Positions 36,052 through 45,768 are shown, numbered from the stretch's first letter. The stretch: DNA of 64,000 nucleotides from Hyphomicrobiales bacterium (GCA_025363755.1 JANYLQ010000012.1:1-64000), one strand, 5' to 3'. Made by a program: numbers and translations. Notes: generated from the sequence alone by a model not told the origin.

Positions 36052-37077
36052 ATGAATTTTGATACGTCGCAGCTTGACTCTCTTGTGGGTGCGCTGCCAG
36101 ATCCGGCAATTGTTGTCGTTGAAACGGGCGAAGTTGTAAGCGCAAATGAACCTGCTTGTGCACTTCTCGAAGTTTCACCCGTTGGCAAACATCTCACTTT
36201 GGCTTTGCGTGCGCCGATTGTTTTGCAAGCAGTCAATGATGCGATCATAAAACAAATCTCCTCGCAGGTTGAACATGTCATTCGCGCAACAGTTCCGCGA
36301 ACGCTTGAAATTTATGTCTCTCCTCTTGGCCAGCAAGACGGCAAAGCCCGCATTGCTCTTATCATCCTGCGTGATCTTACCTATGAGCAACAGCTCGAAC
36401 GCATGCGTGCCGATTTCGTTGCCAATGCCAGCCATGAACTGCGCACTCCACTGGCTTCAATTTCCGGCTTCATCGAAACCATGCAAGGTGCCGCAAAAAG
36501 CGATCCAAAAGCCCAAAAGGAATTCTTGGGCGTCATGAAAGCCCAAGCCGACCGCATGTCACGCCTGATTGATGACCTGTTGTCGCTAAGTCGTATCGAG
36601 ATCAATGAACATCTGGCCCCATCAGGCCAAGTCAATTTGGTTGATGTCGTTAAAAAAGCAAAAGACATTTTATCTCCAACTTCGAAAGAACAAAACTGCG
36701 AAGTCCGCATCAACTTGCCCGAATCCCTTTCAGTCACCGGTGATGAAAGCCAGCTCTCACAAGTGATCATCAACTTGATCGAGAATGCGTTGAAATATGC
36801 TGCCTCGGGCAAATTCATTGACATCGAAGGATCAGAGCAAGATGGCTCAGTACATCTTATGGTGCGTGACCATGGTCCCGGTATCGCCGCGCAACATGTG
36901 CCGCGCCTGACTGAACGATTTTACCGTGTGAACGTGCAAGACAGCCGCATGCGTGGCGGCACAGGGCTTGGCCTTGCCATCGCTAAACACATTATCAACA
37001 GGCACCGGGGAAAGTTGTTAATAGAATCCGTGGTCGGCGAAGGAAGTCAATTTTCAATTCATCTTCCAAGCATATAA
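36052..37077 (+). CDS. phoR: Phosphate-regulon sensor histidine kinase PhoR, without transmembrane segments
   Basis: This sensor kinase phosphorylates PhoB when phosphate is scarce. The 341 residues hold a PAS-like N-terminal domain (about 8-105), the dimerisation helix with the phospho-accepting His in NASHELRTPLAS (H128), the N-box VIINLIENALKYA, G1 RDHGPGI and G2 GGTGLGLAIAKHI. No hydrophobic membrane segment precedes the PAS domain, unlike most PhoR proteins. I use ATG 36052 because GAGG sits 7 nt upstream; a GTG at 36046 is too close to it. It begins the phoR-pstSCAB-phoU-phoB cluster, which supports the PhoR assignment. Confidence 0.88.
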   Translation: MNFDTSQLDSLVGALPDPAIVVVETGEVVSANEPACALLEVSPVGKHLTLALRAPIVLQAVNDAIIKQISSQVEHVIRATVPRTLEIYVSPLGQQDGKARIALIILRDLTYEQQLERMRADFVANASHELRTPLASISGFIETMQGAAKSDPKAQKEFLGVMKAQADRMSRLIDDLLSLSRIEINEHLAPSGQVNLVDVVKKAKDILSPTSKEQNCEVRINLPESLSVTGDESQLSQVIINLIENALKYAASGKFIDIEGSEQDGSVHLMVRDHGPGIAAQHVPRLTERFYRVNVQDSRMRGGTGLGLAIAKHIINRHRGKLLIESVVGEGSQFSIHLPSI

Positions 37078-37112
37078 TATACAATAATATACAATAATAT
37101 CAATAGATTAAA

Positions 37113-37141
37113 CTGTCATATAAATGAAATAAACCTGTCGC
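37113..37141 (+). promoter_or_regulatory. Pho box upstream of pstS
   Basis: CTGTCAT (37113-37119), ATGAAAT (37124-37130) and CTGTCGC (37135-37141) are three 7-mers on an 11-bp period separated by 4-bp AT-rich spacers, the layout of PhoB binding sites. It lies about 60 bp upstream of pstS. A short tandem repeat (TAATATACAA, about three copies, 37075-37104) precedes it. Confidence 0.7.
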
Positions 37142-37202
37142 AATACTGTTATGGTGAAAACCTAGATAGGCCCTCGTAAAAGAGAGACAGGAGAAACACA
37201 CA

Positions 37203-38243
37203 ATGAACCGCATTCTGATGACCGCAAGCGTTCTGGCCATGATTGCCAGCCCAGCATTTGCCGCCCGCGACCAAATTCGCATCGTGGGCTCGTCCACCGT
37301 ATATCCATTCACCACCGCTGTTGCCGAAGCTTTCGGCAAAGCCACAAAAATGAAAACACCCGTTGTTGAATCAACTGGCACAGGCGGTGGCATGAAACTG
37401 TTCTGCGCTGGCCTTGGCGACGACAAGCCTGACTTCGAAAACGCATCACGCCGCATCAAGAAATCCGAATTTGATGATTGCGTAAAGAATGGCGTAACCG
37501 ACATCGTTGAAATCAAAGTTGGCTTCGACGGTCTGTCAATTGCTCAGTCAAACAAAGGCAAGCCCTTTGCTTTGACCAAGCAACAAGTGTTTTTGGCGCT
37601 GGCTAAAATGGTTCCAGATAAGGATGGCAAATTGATTGCCAACCCGAACAAAATGTGGAGCGATGTTGATGCTTCACTGCCAGCATCCAAAATCGAAGTT
37701 CTGGGCCCTCCTCCAACCTCAGGCACACGTGATAGTTTTGCCGAACTTGCCATGGGTGCAGGTGCAGAGACCATTCCTGCCTTGAAAGCCATGAAGGAAA
37801 AAGATGCAAAAGCTTTTGACGCAGTGTGGAAGACAATGCGCGAAGATGGTGCTTATGTTGAAGCTGGCGAGAACGACAACCTCATCGTTCAAAAGCTTGA
37901 AGCAAATCCAGATGCCGTTGGCGTTTTCGGATATTCCTTTCTTGAACAAAATAGCAAAGCTTTAAATGATATCAAAATTGATGGCGTTGGCGCAACTTAT
38001 GAAACCATTGCAGATGGTTCTTACAAAATGTCACGCCCACTCTTCATCTATGCCAAGAAGCAACACATGGAAGTTATCCCCGGCATGAAGGAATTCATCG
38101 CTGAGTACACTTCGGACAAAGCTTTGGGCGAAGATGGCTATTTGGCTGCCAAAGGCCTCATCACATTGCCAAAAGATCAAGCGGCTAAGTCTGTTGAAGC
38201 TGCTAAATCTCTAGCGATTATTTCTGCCGATGGTTTGAAGTAA
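37203..38243 (+). CDS. pstS: Periplasmic phosphate-binding protein PstS
   Basis: This high-affinity phosphate receptor of the PstSCAB importer has 346 residues. It has a Sec signal peptide (MNRILMTASVLAMIASPAFA). The phosphate-site motifs are IVGSSTVYPFTTAVAE, STGTGGGMKLFC and PPPTSGTRDSFAEL. It is the first gene after the Pho box. A hairpin followed by T-rich sequence lies after its stop, which would favour higher expression of PstS than of the membrane genes. Confidence 0.95.
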   Translation: MNRILMTASVLAMIASPAFAARDQIRIVGSSTVYPFTTAVAEAFGKATKMKTPVVESTGTGGGMKLFCAGLGDDKPDFENASRRIKKSEFDDCVKNGVTDIVEIKVGFDGLSIAQSNKGKPFALTKQQVFLALAKMVPDKDGKLIANPNKMWSDVDASLPASKIEVLGPPPTSGTRDSFAELAMGAGAETIPALKAMKEKDAKAFDAVWKTMREDGAYVEAGENDNLIVQKLEANPDAVGVFGYSFLEQNSKALNDIKIDGVGATYETIADGSYKMSRPLFIYAKKQHMEVIPGMKEFIAEYTSDKALGEDGYLAAKGLITLPKDQAAKSVEAAKSLAIISADGLK

Positions 38244-38260
38244 ACGAGAGTGGAACAGGG

Positions 38261-38302
38261 GGAGAGTCCGCGGATGAACCGGCTCTCTCTTTTGTTACTT
38301 TT
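38261..38302 (+). terminator. Weak terminator/attenuator-like hairpin between pstS and pstC
   Basis: GGAGAGTCCG and CCGGCTCTCTC (38261-38289) form a stem with one mismatch, followed by TTTTGTTACTTTTTT. Partial termination here would raise the PstS:PstCAB ratio. Confidence 0.5.
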
Positions 38303-38349
38303 TTAAATTGCGTGTGCGTTTTTATTTGTCTTGAGAGGAACTGATTGCT

Positions 38350-39528
38350 GTGATCTTGTGGAGCATCCTCATAATTCTCGCTGCTGCAGTGGGTGCTTTT
38401 TTGTTTGCGAAATCGCAAGCAACGACGCTGCAAACGGCCAATACCGGCAGATTAGCCTCATTGCCGGGCCAACACGGTTTGCTTGCCGCTGCCGTTGCAA
38501 TGCTCGCGGGTCTTGCAGGTGTTCTTGTCTCGATTCCATTTTCCACGTCTTTTGCATGGATGATGCCTGTGCTGGGTGCCGCAGCTGCAACAATTGCCGC
38601 ATTCTTCACCATTTCGCGCATCACGCCTAAGTGGCATGCGCGCAACAAATTTGAAGCCATCGTGATGGGTGTTTTGATCGCCTCTTCGATTGTCGCCATT
38701 CTAACGACCGTCGGCATTTTTGCGTCAGTGGTTTTTGAATCCGTCGCATTTTTCCGTCAGGTTAATATTTTCGAATTTCTGTTCACGACCCAGTGGTCAC
38801 CCACTGGAACGCCTCCCGCATTCGGGTTCATTCCCTTACTCACTGGCACATTGCTAATCACTTTCATCGCAATTGCAGTGGCAACGCCGCTTGGTTTGTT
38901 TGCGGCGATCTTTTTGGCTGAGTACGCATCGCCAACATTGCGCCGCTGGATGAAGCCCGTGCTTGAAATGTTGGCTGGTATTCCAACTGTTGTGCTCGGC
39001 TTCTTTGCGGCATTAACGGTTGCACCATTGATCAAGCACAGTGGTAACGCCATTGGCCTAGATGTGGCTTCAGAGTCAGCGCTGGCCGCAGGATTGGTCA
39101 TGGGCATGATGATTGTACCGCTCATTTCGTCTTTGTCCGATGACATTATCAACGCTGTGCCCCAATCCTTGCGTGACGGCTCATACGCCATGGGTGCAAC
39201 CAAATCAGAAACCATCAAGCGCGTCGTTTTGCCAGCCGCCCTACCTGGCATAATGTCTGCGGTTATGCTTGCCATATCGCGCGCCATCGGCGAAACCATG
39301 ATTGTGGTCATGGCTGCGGGTCTTGCCGCAAATTTGACATTCAACCCCCTTGCCGCTGTGTCAACGATCACCGTTCAAATCGCAACCTTGTTGGTGGGCG
39401 ACCAGGAATTTGACTCGGCCAAAACCCTTTCAGCATTTGCTTTGGGCATCGTGTTATTCTTCATCACACTGGCGCTGAATTACATCGCAATGCGCATTGT
39501 TCAAAGATACAGGCAAGCCTATGATTGA
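38350..39528 (+). CDS. pstC: Phosphate ABC transporter permease PstC
   Basis: This inner-membrane permease of the phosphate importer has 392 residues. Three N-terminal hydrophobic segments precede the conserved permease core (about 165-385, LLTGTLLITFIAIAVATPLG). The EAA-like loop is DGSYAMGATKSETIKRVVLP, followed by SRAIGETMIVVMAAG. The start is a GTG at 38350 with GAGAGGAA upstream. The N-terminal extension relative to short PstC proteins is of the kind seen in Alphaproteobacteria. It is 106 bp after pstS, and its stop overlaps pstA by 8 bp. Confidence 0.93.
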   Translation: MILWSILIILAAAVGAFLFAKSQATTLQTANTGRLASLPGQHGLLAAAVAMLAGLAGVLVSIPFSTSFAWMMPVLGAAAATIAAFFTISRITPKWHARNKFEAIVMGVLIASSIVAILTTVGIFASVVFESVAFFRQVNIFEFLFTTQWSPTGTPPAFGFIPLLTGTLLITFIAIAVATPLGLFAAIFLAEYASPTLRRWMKPVLEMLAGIPTVVLGFFAALTVAPLIKHSGNAIGLDVASESALAAGLVMGMMIVPLISSLSDDIINAVPQSLRDGSYAMGATKSETIKRVVLPAALPGIMSAVMLAISRAIGETMIVVMAAGLAANLTFNPLAAVSTITVQIATLLVGDQEFDSAKTLSAFALGIVLFFITLALNYIAMRIVQRYRQAYD

Positions 39529-40750
39529 ACTCTCAGCAAAAGGCTCAAATGGCCTGCTCGCAAAACGTTATGCGTCAGAAAAGCGTTTCCGCGCTTATGG
39601 TGCGATAGCGCTCGCGCTCACCACAATATTCTTGGGGTTTCTTCTGTATGATATCATCAGCAAAGGTTGGCCCGCATTTTTCGAAAGCCATTCCAGCCTC
39701 GAAATGAAGATCGATCCCGATAAGGTTGCCGCGGGCGATATTGCCAATGGTGATTTCGCAGCGATTATTAAACAGTCTGTCCGCGAGCAATTTCCTGATA
39801 TCGAATCTCGCGCCGACAAAAAGACTCTCGCCAGTTTCATTTCGCAAGCCGCAGGTGATGAGCTGCGCAATATGGTTTTGGCAAATCCAGAATTAATCGG
39901 CCAGACTGTAAAAGTAGATTTGCTGCTCTCTGCCGACGCTGATCTGTATTACAAAGGCCTTATCGAAACTGACGATAAGCTGCTGCTCGATAAGTTCAGT
40001 GCAAAATTACCTGTCACCCAATCGATATCATGGCGCTTCTGGACTAATGGTGACAGCCGCGAACCTGAATTGGCGGGCCTTCTCGGAGCAATCAAAGGTT
40101 CATTGTTCACGGTTGGCATAGCCATTTTCATCGGATTGCCTCTGGGCGTGTTTGCGGCGATCTATCTCGAACAATTTGCCCGCCGAAACCGCTGGACGGA
40201 TTTGATCGAAGTCAATATCAACAATTTGGCTGCCGTACCATCGATCATCTTCGGCCTGCTGGGCTTGGCTATGTTCCTGAATTTCTTCGGTCTACCGCGT
40301 TCTGCCCCGCTGGTTGGTGGCCTTGTTTTAGCATTGCTCGTGCTTCCCACCATCATCATCGCATCGCGCGCCGCTTTGCGTGCTGTGCCGCCATCAATTA
40401 AAGAAGCGGCTTTAGGCGTGGGCGCATCAAAACAACAAGCGGTTTTCCATCACGTGTTGCCATTGGCTCTACCCGGAATTTTAACTGGAACGATTTTGGC
40501 ACTCGCGCGCGCCTTCGGGGAAACAGCACCCTTGTTGATGATTGGCATGGTGGCATTCATTGCCGATGTGCCTCAAAGCCCCACCGATGCCGCAACCGTT
40601 TTGCCCGTGCAAATTTACCTCTGGTCAGATTTACCCGAACTCGCATTCAAATCAAAAACCGCCGCCGCTATCATCGTCCTCATTGGCATTTTGATGTTGG
40701 CAAATGCCCTCGCAATTTATATGCGCCGCAAATTTGAGCGTCGCTGGTAA
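39521..40750 (+). CDS. pstA: Phosphate ABC transporter permease PstA
   Basis: This is the partner permease of PstC, 409 residues from ATG 39521, which overlaps the pstC stop. An N-terminal membrane helix (about 28-48) is followed by a long periplasmic region (about 55-180) with DPDKVAAGD and a charged helix. The conserved permease core follows ([55 protein letters not shown]). The periplasmic insert is larger than in E. coli PstA. The gene ends 8 bp before pstB. Confidence 0.93.
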   Translation: MIELSAKGSNGLLAKRYASEKRFRAYGAIALALTTIFLGFLLYDIISKGWPAFFESHSSLEMKIDPDKVAAGDIANGDFAAIIKQSVREQFPDIESRADKKTLASFISQAAGDELRNMVLANPELIGQTVKVDLLLSADADLYYKGLIETDDKLLLDKFSAKLPVTQSISWRFWTNGDSREPELAGLLGAIKGSLFTVGIAIFIGLPLGVFAAIYLEQFARRNRWTDLIEVNINNLAAVPSIIFGLLGLAMFLNFFGLPRSAPLVGGLVLALLVLPTIIIASRAALRAVPPSIKEAALGVGASKQQAVFHHVLPLALPGILTGTILALARAFGETAPLLMIGMVAFIADVPQSPTDAATVLPVQIYLWSDLPELAFKSKTAAAIIVLIGILMLANALAIYMRRKFERRW

Positions 40751-40758
40751 GGAAAATC

Positions 40759-41574
40759 ATGAACCAGATGTCAACAGCCAGAGCGACCGAGTCCAACACC
40801 CAAATGGTGGGTGAAAGAACAACACGGATTTCAGCACGCAAGGTCAATATTTACTACGGCGAAAAACATGCGATCAAAGATCTTTCAATCGAAATCCCAG
40901 ATCGTTCGGTTTCTGCTTTTATCGGCCCATCGGGTTGTGGAAAATCGACATTTCTGCGCGCTATTAACCGCATGAATGACACGATTGAAGGTTGCCGTCT
41001 CACGGGTGAAGTACGTTTGGACGATAAAAACATCTACGATAAGGATGTTGATGTTGTGCAGCTGCGCTCACATGTCGGCATGGTGTTTCAAAAGCCCAAC
41101 CCATTTCCAAAATCGATCTTTGAAAACGTGGCCTATGGCCCGCGCATTCATGGGCTAGCTAAGAACAAAACTGACTTGGAAGAAATGGTGGTTGCAAGTT
41201 TAAAGAAGGCCGGTCTTTTTGAAGAAGTAAAAGACCGGCTGGATGCGCCCGGCACAGGCCTTTCCGGCGGCCAGCAACAGCGCCTCTGCATCGCACGAGC
41301 CATTGCTGTAAATCCTGAAGTGATCCTGATGGACGAACCTTGCTCAGCGCTTGACCCCATCGCCACTGCCCGCATTGAAGAATTGATTGATGAATTACGT
41401 CAGAACTATTGCATCGTCATCGTCACCCACTCGATGCAACAGGCGGCGCGTGTTTCGCAGCTCACAGCATTTTTCCACCTAGGAACCTTGGTTGAGACCG
41501 GCGACACCAACAGCATGTTCACCAATCCCCGAGATAAACGCACACAAGACTACATCACAGGCCGTTTCGGCTAA
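40759..41574 (+). CDS. pstB: Phosphate ABC transporter ATP-binding protein PstB
   Basis: This ATPase of the phosphate importer has 271 residues. Walker A is GPSGCGKST, the Q-loop is [20 protein letters not shown] (PstB-specific), the signature is [14 protein letters not shown] and Walker B is [13 protein letters not shown]. The C-terminal [11 protein letters not shown] is diagnostic of PstB. It sits between pstA (8 bp) and phoU. Confidence 0.97.
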   Translation: MNQMSTARATESNTQMVGERTTRISARKVNIYYGEKHAIKDLSIEIPDRSVSAFIGPSGCGKSTFLRAINRMNDTIEGCRLTGEVRLDDKNIYDKDVDVVQLRSHVGMVFQKPNPFPKSIFENVAYGPRIHGLAKNKTDLEEMVVASLKKAGLFEEVKDRLDAPGTGLSGGQQQRLCIARAIAVNPEVILMDEPCSALDPIATARIEELIDELRQNYCIVIVTHSMQQAARVSQLTAFFHLGTLVETGDTNSMFTNPRDKRTQDYITGRFG

Positions 41575-41594
41575 TATGAAATTTGGAGGCCAAA

Positions 41595-42305
41595 ATGCCT
41601 GATCACATCGTCAAAGCCTATGACCTGGATATCCAGTCACTCAAAACCATGCTCGCTGAAATGGGCGGTTTGGCTGAAGAACAACTGCACAATGCGATTA
41701 TCGCTTTAACAAAGCGCGATGTAACGCTCGCGGACTTAGTGATTGTACGCGATGAAAAGCTTGATCAACTCGAACGACAGATCGAAGAAAAGGCAATCCT
41801 AACCATCGCTAAACGCCAGCCAATGGCGCTCGATTTGCGTGAAATTATGGTGGCCATTCGCGTGGCAGGCGATATTGAGCGCATCGGCGATCTTGCCAAA
41901 AATACGGCCAAACGCACCCATGCCATCACTGAACCGCTGCCGCGCAGGCTTTCCCCCGGTCTCACCCGCATGGGTCAAATGGCGCAGGCCCAACTCAAAA
42001 ACATCCTTGATGCTTACTCCCACGGCGACGACGTAAAAGCCTTGGCCGTGTGGCGCGCTGACGAAGATTTGGATGCGCTTTATAATTCTATTTTCCGCGA
42101 GCTTCTCACCTATATGATGGAAGACCCGCGCAATATCGGCCTTTGCACCCACCTGTTGTTTGGCGCAAAAAATCTGGAACGCATTGGCGATCACACCACC
42201 AATATCGCTGAAAACACCTATTACCTTGTGCACGGGAAAACCATCGGCGAAGATCGCCCGAAGAAAGATGTCACTGCCATGATGTCCACGTCGGATCTCA
42301 AATGA
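41595..42305 (+). CDS. phoU: Phosphate-signalling protein PhoU
   Basis: PhoU links PstSCAB transport to PhoR inhibition when phosphate is plentiful. The 236 residues form two three-helix PhoU repeats (about 1-115 and 116-220) with metal-site motifs RVAGDIERIGDLAKNTAKR and KNLERIGDHTTNIAEN. The ATG at 41595 has GGAGG 6-7 nt upstream, so I prefer it to the in-frame start at 41583. It overlaps phoB by 4 bp (ATGA). Confidence 0.95.
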   Translation: MPDHIVKAYDLDIQSLKTMLAEMGGLAEEQLHNAIIALTKRDVTLADLVIVRDEKLDQLERQIEEKAILTIAKRQPMALDLREIMVAIRVAGDIERIGDLAKNTAKRTHAITEPLPRRLSPGLTRMGQMAQAQLKNILDAYSHGDDVKALAVWRADEDLDALYNSIFRELLTYMMEDPRNIGLCTHLLFGAKNLERIGDHTTNIAENTYYLVHGKTIGEDRPKKDVTAMMSTSDLK

Positions 42306-43003
42306 GCGCGTCTATTCTCGTCATCGAAGACGAAGAACCGCTGCAAGTTTTGCTGCGCTATAATTTGGAGTCTGAAGGCTACAAGGTGCGCCACTCGGCC
42401 CAAGGCGAAGATGCGCTTTATCTTGTGGGTGAAGAAAAGCCTGATTTGATTTTGCTCGATTGGATGCTGCCCGGTATCTCCGGCATTGAAGTGTGCCGTC
42501 TGATCCGCGCCAAGCCCGAAGCTCGTGATATTCCAATCATCATGTTAACCGCAAGAAGCGAAGAAGCCGAGCGCGTGCGCGGCCTGGCCACTGGTGCTGA
42601 TGATTATTTGGTAAAGCCATTTTCTGTTCCTGAACTATTGGCCCGCATCAAAACAATTCTGCGCCGTGTGAACCCAGATGCTGTAGCCGAACAATTAAAG
42701 GCCGGAGACTTGGTGCTCGACCGCAAAACCCGCCGCGTCAACCGTGGACCTCGCGACATCAATCTTTCACCCACAGAGTTCCGTCTGCTTGAACAGCTGA
42801 TGAAAAACCCCGGCCGCGTCTATTCGCGCAGTCAGTTGCTTGACACCGTATGGGGCCGTGATGCATTTGTCGATGAGCGCACAGTGGATGTGCATGTGGG
42901 CCGCCTGCGCAAATCCCTGTCGCGCGGCAGAGAAACGGATCCCGTCCGCACTATCCGCGCCATGGGCTATGCCTTTGATGAGCGGTTTGGCCGAACAGGT
43001 TGA
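42302..43003 (+). CDS. phoB: Phosphate-regulon response regulator PhoB
   Basis: PhoB is the DNA-binding response regulator that activates Pho-box promoters after phosphorylation by PhoR. The 233-residue protein has a receiver domain with acidic pocket (IEDEE) and phospho-accepting D53 in LILLDWMLPG. An OmpR-type winged helix follows (about 130-230, LSPTEFRLLEQLMKNPGRVYS then VDVHVGRLRKSL). It overlaps phoU and closes the pho/pst cluster. Confidence 0.95.
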   Translation: MSASILVIEDEEPLQVLLRYNLESEGYKVRHSAQGEDALYLVGEEKPDLILLDWMLPGISGIEVCRLIRAKPEARDIPIIMLTARSEEAERVRGLATGADDYLVKPFSVPELLARIKTILRRVNPDAVAEQLKAGDLVLDRKTRRVNRGPRDINLSPTEFRLLEQLMKNPGRVYSRSQLLDTVWGRDAFVDERTVDVHVGRLRKSLSRGRETDPVRTIRAMGYAFDERFGRTG

Positions 43004-43067
43004 TCTAGGCTTGCATGTCTGCGCTGGGAGCATTACATCTGCACCCAAAGCAATTTGAAAGTAGATC

Positions 43068-43355
43068 ATGAACCCCTTTGTCTGGCTCGTCTTCCAAGTC
43101 ATCGATATTTATTGGTATATCATTCTGGCCACCGTCGTAATCAGTTGGCTGACATCATTCAACATTATCAACAACAGCAATCCCTATGTGCGCCAAGCCT
43201 ACCGCGTGCTTTATAAATTAACTGAACCAGTGCTAGGCCCAATCCGCCGCATTCTGCCAGACTTGGGCGGCCTTGATTTTTCACCCGTCGTGGTGTTGTT
43301 TGCCTTGCAATTCCTAAAACAATTTATCGCCTATTACCTGTTGAGGTATATTTGA
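43068..43355 (+). CDS. YggT-family membrane protein
   Basis: This 95-residue inner-membrane protein has two hydrophobic segments (about 1-30 and 70-92) flanking the YggT signature region: VISWL, NPYVRQAYRVLYKLTEPVLGPIRRILP. Family members influence osmotic tolerance and cell-envelope maturation in various bacteria, and the role here is unknown. It overlaps the DUF167 gene by 4 bp, a pairing commonly conserved (yggT-yggU). Confidence 0.9.
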   Translation: MNPFVWLVFQVIDIYWYIILATVVISWLTSFNIINNSNPYVRQAYRVLYKLTEPVLGPIRRILPDLGGLDFSPVVVLFALQFLKQFIAYYLLRYI

Positions 43356-43660
43356 GCGAGCTTTTAAGACGAACATCCAAAGGCTTATTTATTCACATTC
43401 ACGCCACGCCAAAATCGGGGCGCAATCAAATCGTAGGCCGAACTGACGATGGGGCTTTGCAAGTCAAAGTGACTGCAATTCCAGACAAAGGCAAAGCCAA
43501 TTTGGCGGTGATTGAAACATTGGCAAAAAACATCGGCGTGGCGAAATCATCCTTCGAACTTGTAGCCGGTGAAACAAATCTCAATAAAGTGTTGCGTGTC
43601 ACTGCCAACGAAACCACCATCAACGCGTGGCTGGTGGACTTCCAAGAAAAATTAAAGTAA
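43352..43660 (+). CDS. DUF167 (YggU) family protein
   Basis: This 102-residue protein has the DUF167 pattern: IHATPKSGRNQIVG, LQVKVTAIPDKGKANLAVIETLAK and ELVAGETNLNKVLRV. The start is TTG 43352 with GAGG 5 nt upstream, overlapping the yggT stop. Function is unknown. It is a small alpha/beta protein usually found beside yggT as here. Confidence 0.9.
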   Translation: MSELLRRTSKGLFIHIHATPKSGRNQIVGRTDDGALQVKVTAIPDKGKANLAVIETLAKNIGVAKSSFELVAGETNLNKVLRVTANETTINAWLVDFQEKLK

Positions 43661-43669
43661 TTTTGAATA

Positions 43670-44260
43670 ATGAAAAAGTTCGCGGCCTTACTCACGCTTC
43701 TGGTTATTCCAAGCGTCGCCTTTGCTGCTAATACCAGCGTTTACACCAAATATAATTTGGACAAATGCCCGAAGTTAGATGTTGGCAATTCCGACGAGGG
43801 CGATAGCGGCTCATGGCTCTGCAAAGGCTATGGCAATTTAAAAATCTACTTTGCAGAAGGTGATCTACGCCAATTTGTAGCCTTTGGAAAATCGCCCAAA
43901 CAGCATTGCGCAGCAGAACAAACTTTCAGCGGCTTCAACAGTGCCAATAACACAATTGAATGGCGCCTAAACAAGGGCAAACCATTTGCGGCCATTCAAC
44001 GTTGGACCGTCTCTTACGATCCTGCGGACTCAGTTAAGACCAAAACCTGGCTCGTCGTCACCAGGATAGAATCTGACAATTCCTGTCATATGGCCGTCAT
44101 TGAAGGAGCTTTTCCCAACGCAAATATCAAAGCGCGGGAGATCGCAGATTCATTGGCCGAAAAATTTGAGTGCGGCGTGAGCAGTCAAACCGCAATTACG
44201 CTGCCAACGACAGATAAAGCCCAAGCGAATATTGCTGATGATAGCTGTGAGAAATATTGA
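43670..44260 (+). CDS. Hypothetical secreted protein
   Basis: This 196-residue protein has a Sec signal peptide (MKKFAALLTLLVIPSVAFA, cleavage after residue 19). The mature part has six cysteines and the segments DEGDSGSWLCKGYGNLKIYF and WRLNKGKPFAAIQRWTVSYD. I recognise no named domain. It begins 10 bp after the DUF167 gene and may be co-transcribed with it. Its stop is 4 bp from the convergent UPF0114 gene. Confidence 0.7.
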   Translation: MKKFAALLTLLVIPSVAFAANTSVYTKYNLDKCPKLDVGNSDEGDSGSWLCKGYGNLKIYFAEGDLRQFVAFGKSPKQHCAAEQTFSGFNSANNTIEWRLNKGKPFAAIQRWTVSYDPADSVKTKTWLVVTRIESDNSCHMAVIEGAFPNANIKAREIADSLAEKFECGVSSQTAITLPTTDKAQANIADDSCEKY

Positions 44261-44263
44261 CGC

Positions 44264-44782
44264 TCATTCTTCCTTTTTGTCGTTCTTCGTCGCCGTCATC
44301 ACCCGGTCAATATAAGCCAACAACAAAGCTGATAAAACAAAAGCCATATGCACAATGGTGAGCCACATGATTTTGCTTTCGGTATATTTGTCCGCGTTGA
44401 GAAATATCTGCAAAAGATGAATTGAAGAAATTGCAACGATCGTTGAAGCCACTTTAATTTTCAGAGAGCTCGCATCAATTTTCCCGAGGAAAGAAAGCTC
44501 GCCACCTTCGGCATTATCGAACTTGCTCACAAAATTTTCGTAACCTGAGATAATCACCATCACCACAAGGCTGGCCACCAAGCTGGCATCAATCAAACTT
44601 AATATTTTGAGAATAGCTTCAGTCTCTTCCAAATCCATCACATGGCTGAAATATTCCCAAAGTTTGCGCATGAACGAAATCGCATAAAGACCAAGTGCTG
44701 CCGTAAGCCCGAGATAAAAAACCACCAAGAGCCAGCGCGAAGCAAGGATCACATATTCAACAGCGTGTTCAAGTTTTTTCAT
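44264..44782 (-). CDS. UPF0114 (YqhA-like) membrane protein
   Basis: This 172-residue integral membrane protein has four hydrophobic segments. It starts with the family pattern EHAVEYVILASRWLLVVFYLG, and VMVIISGYENFVSKFD and SLKIKVASTIVAISSIHLLQ follow. Function is unestablished for this family. Its start overlaps the terC stop by 4 bp, so the two are co-expressed, which suggests a shared role in ion or membrane homeostasis. Confidence 0.9.
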   Translation of the reverse strand: MKKLEHAVEYVILASRWLLVVFYLGLTAALGLYAISFMRKLWEYFSHVMDLEETEAILKILSLIDASLVASLVVMVIISGYENFVSKFDNAEGGELSFLGKIDASSLKIKVASTIVAISSIHLLQIFLNADKYTESKIMWLTIVHMAFVLSALLLAYIDRVMTATKNDKKEE

Positions 44783-45768
44783 GGATGTTGTACCGACTCA
44801 TCATTACGGGTTTTCCAAAGAGAGTATAAAATACCGCCCGCCAATATCGCAACAGTGACAAAGAGCGAAACTGCGGTGTCAATTTTCACACCCATCGGCA
44901 CCAAGAAAATCTTTATGCCCACGAGTGTAAGGATAGCCGCCAAAGAAGTTTGCAAATATTTGAACCGGTGGATGGCAGCGGCCAGAGCAAAATAAAGTGA
45001 GCGTAATCCCAAAATAGCAAAGATGTTGGAGGTATAAACAATGAACGGGTCTTGTGTCACAGCAAAAACGGCGGGCACTGAATCCACTGCAAAAACCAAA
45101 TCAATAATTTCAACAAGAATCAGAGCGACCAATAACGGCGTAAGATATGTTTTAAGCTTACCGGTTGCCGGATCAATCTTCTGGGTCGTGAATTTTTCAC
45201 CATCCAATTCAGTGCTGACCGGAAACCGCTTACGCAGCAATTTCAACGCAAAATTGTTTTCCATATCAGGTGCATGATCTTGTTTACGAAACGTGTTGAT
45301 GCCCGTGAAAATCAGGAACGCACCAAACAAAAAGAGTATCCATGAAAATGACGTAACAAGGGCCGCGCCCACGCCAATCAACACAGCGCGAAACACGATC
45401 ACGCCCAAAATACCCCAGAACAAAACCCGGTGCTGATACATGCGCGGAATGGCAAGAAAGGTGAAGATAGTGGCGATCACAAACACATTATCCATCGCCA
45501 AGGATTGTTCGATTAAATAGCCCGTGTAAAATTCAAGTCCACTCTGCGCGCCCCTGGCCCACCAGACCCAACCACCGAATGCGGCAGCGATAGCCACATA
45601 GAAGGCATAAAGTTTGAAACTTTCCTTGGCGGCAATCTCACCCGTCTTTTTATGTAACACGCCCAGATCGAAAACCAGCAATGCCACAACCACTGCTACA
45701 AAAGCATACCAAAAATAAAGTGGTGTCCCAAGAAATTGGCTGGTGGTGACAGTTTCGATGAATGCCAT
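44779..45768 (-). CDS. TerC-family integral membrane protein
   Basis: This 329-residue protein of the TerC/Alx family has about nine hydrophobic segments. The conserved acidic transmembrane motifs are FDLGVLHKK, EQSLAMDNVFVIATIF and LVEIIDLVFAVDSVPAVFAV. Members are implicated in Mn2+ export and metal supply to secreted proteins. It is co-translated with the UPF0114 gene. Its mRNA leader contains an inverted repeat that would mask the ribosome-binding site (see 45773-45846). Confidence 0.92.
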   Translation of the reverse strand: MAFIETVTTSQFLGTPLYFWYAFVAVVVALLVFDLGVLHKKTGEIAAKESFKLYAFYVAIAAAFGGWVWWARGAQSGLEFYTGYLIEQSLAMDNVFVIATIFTFLAIPRMYQHRVLFWGILGVIVFRAVLIGVGAALVTSFSWILFLFGAFLIFTGINTFRKQDHAPDMENNFALKLLRKRFPVSTELDGEKFTTQKIDPATGKLKTYLTPLLVALILVEIIDLVFAVDSVPAVFAVTQDPFIVYTSNIFAILGLRSLYFALAAAIHRFKYLQTSLAAILTLVGIKIFLVPMGVKIDTAVSLFVTVAILAGGILYSLWKTRNDESVQHP

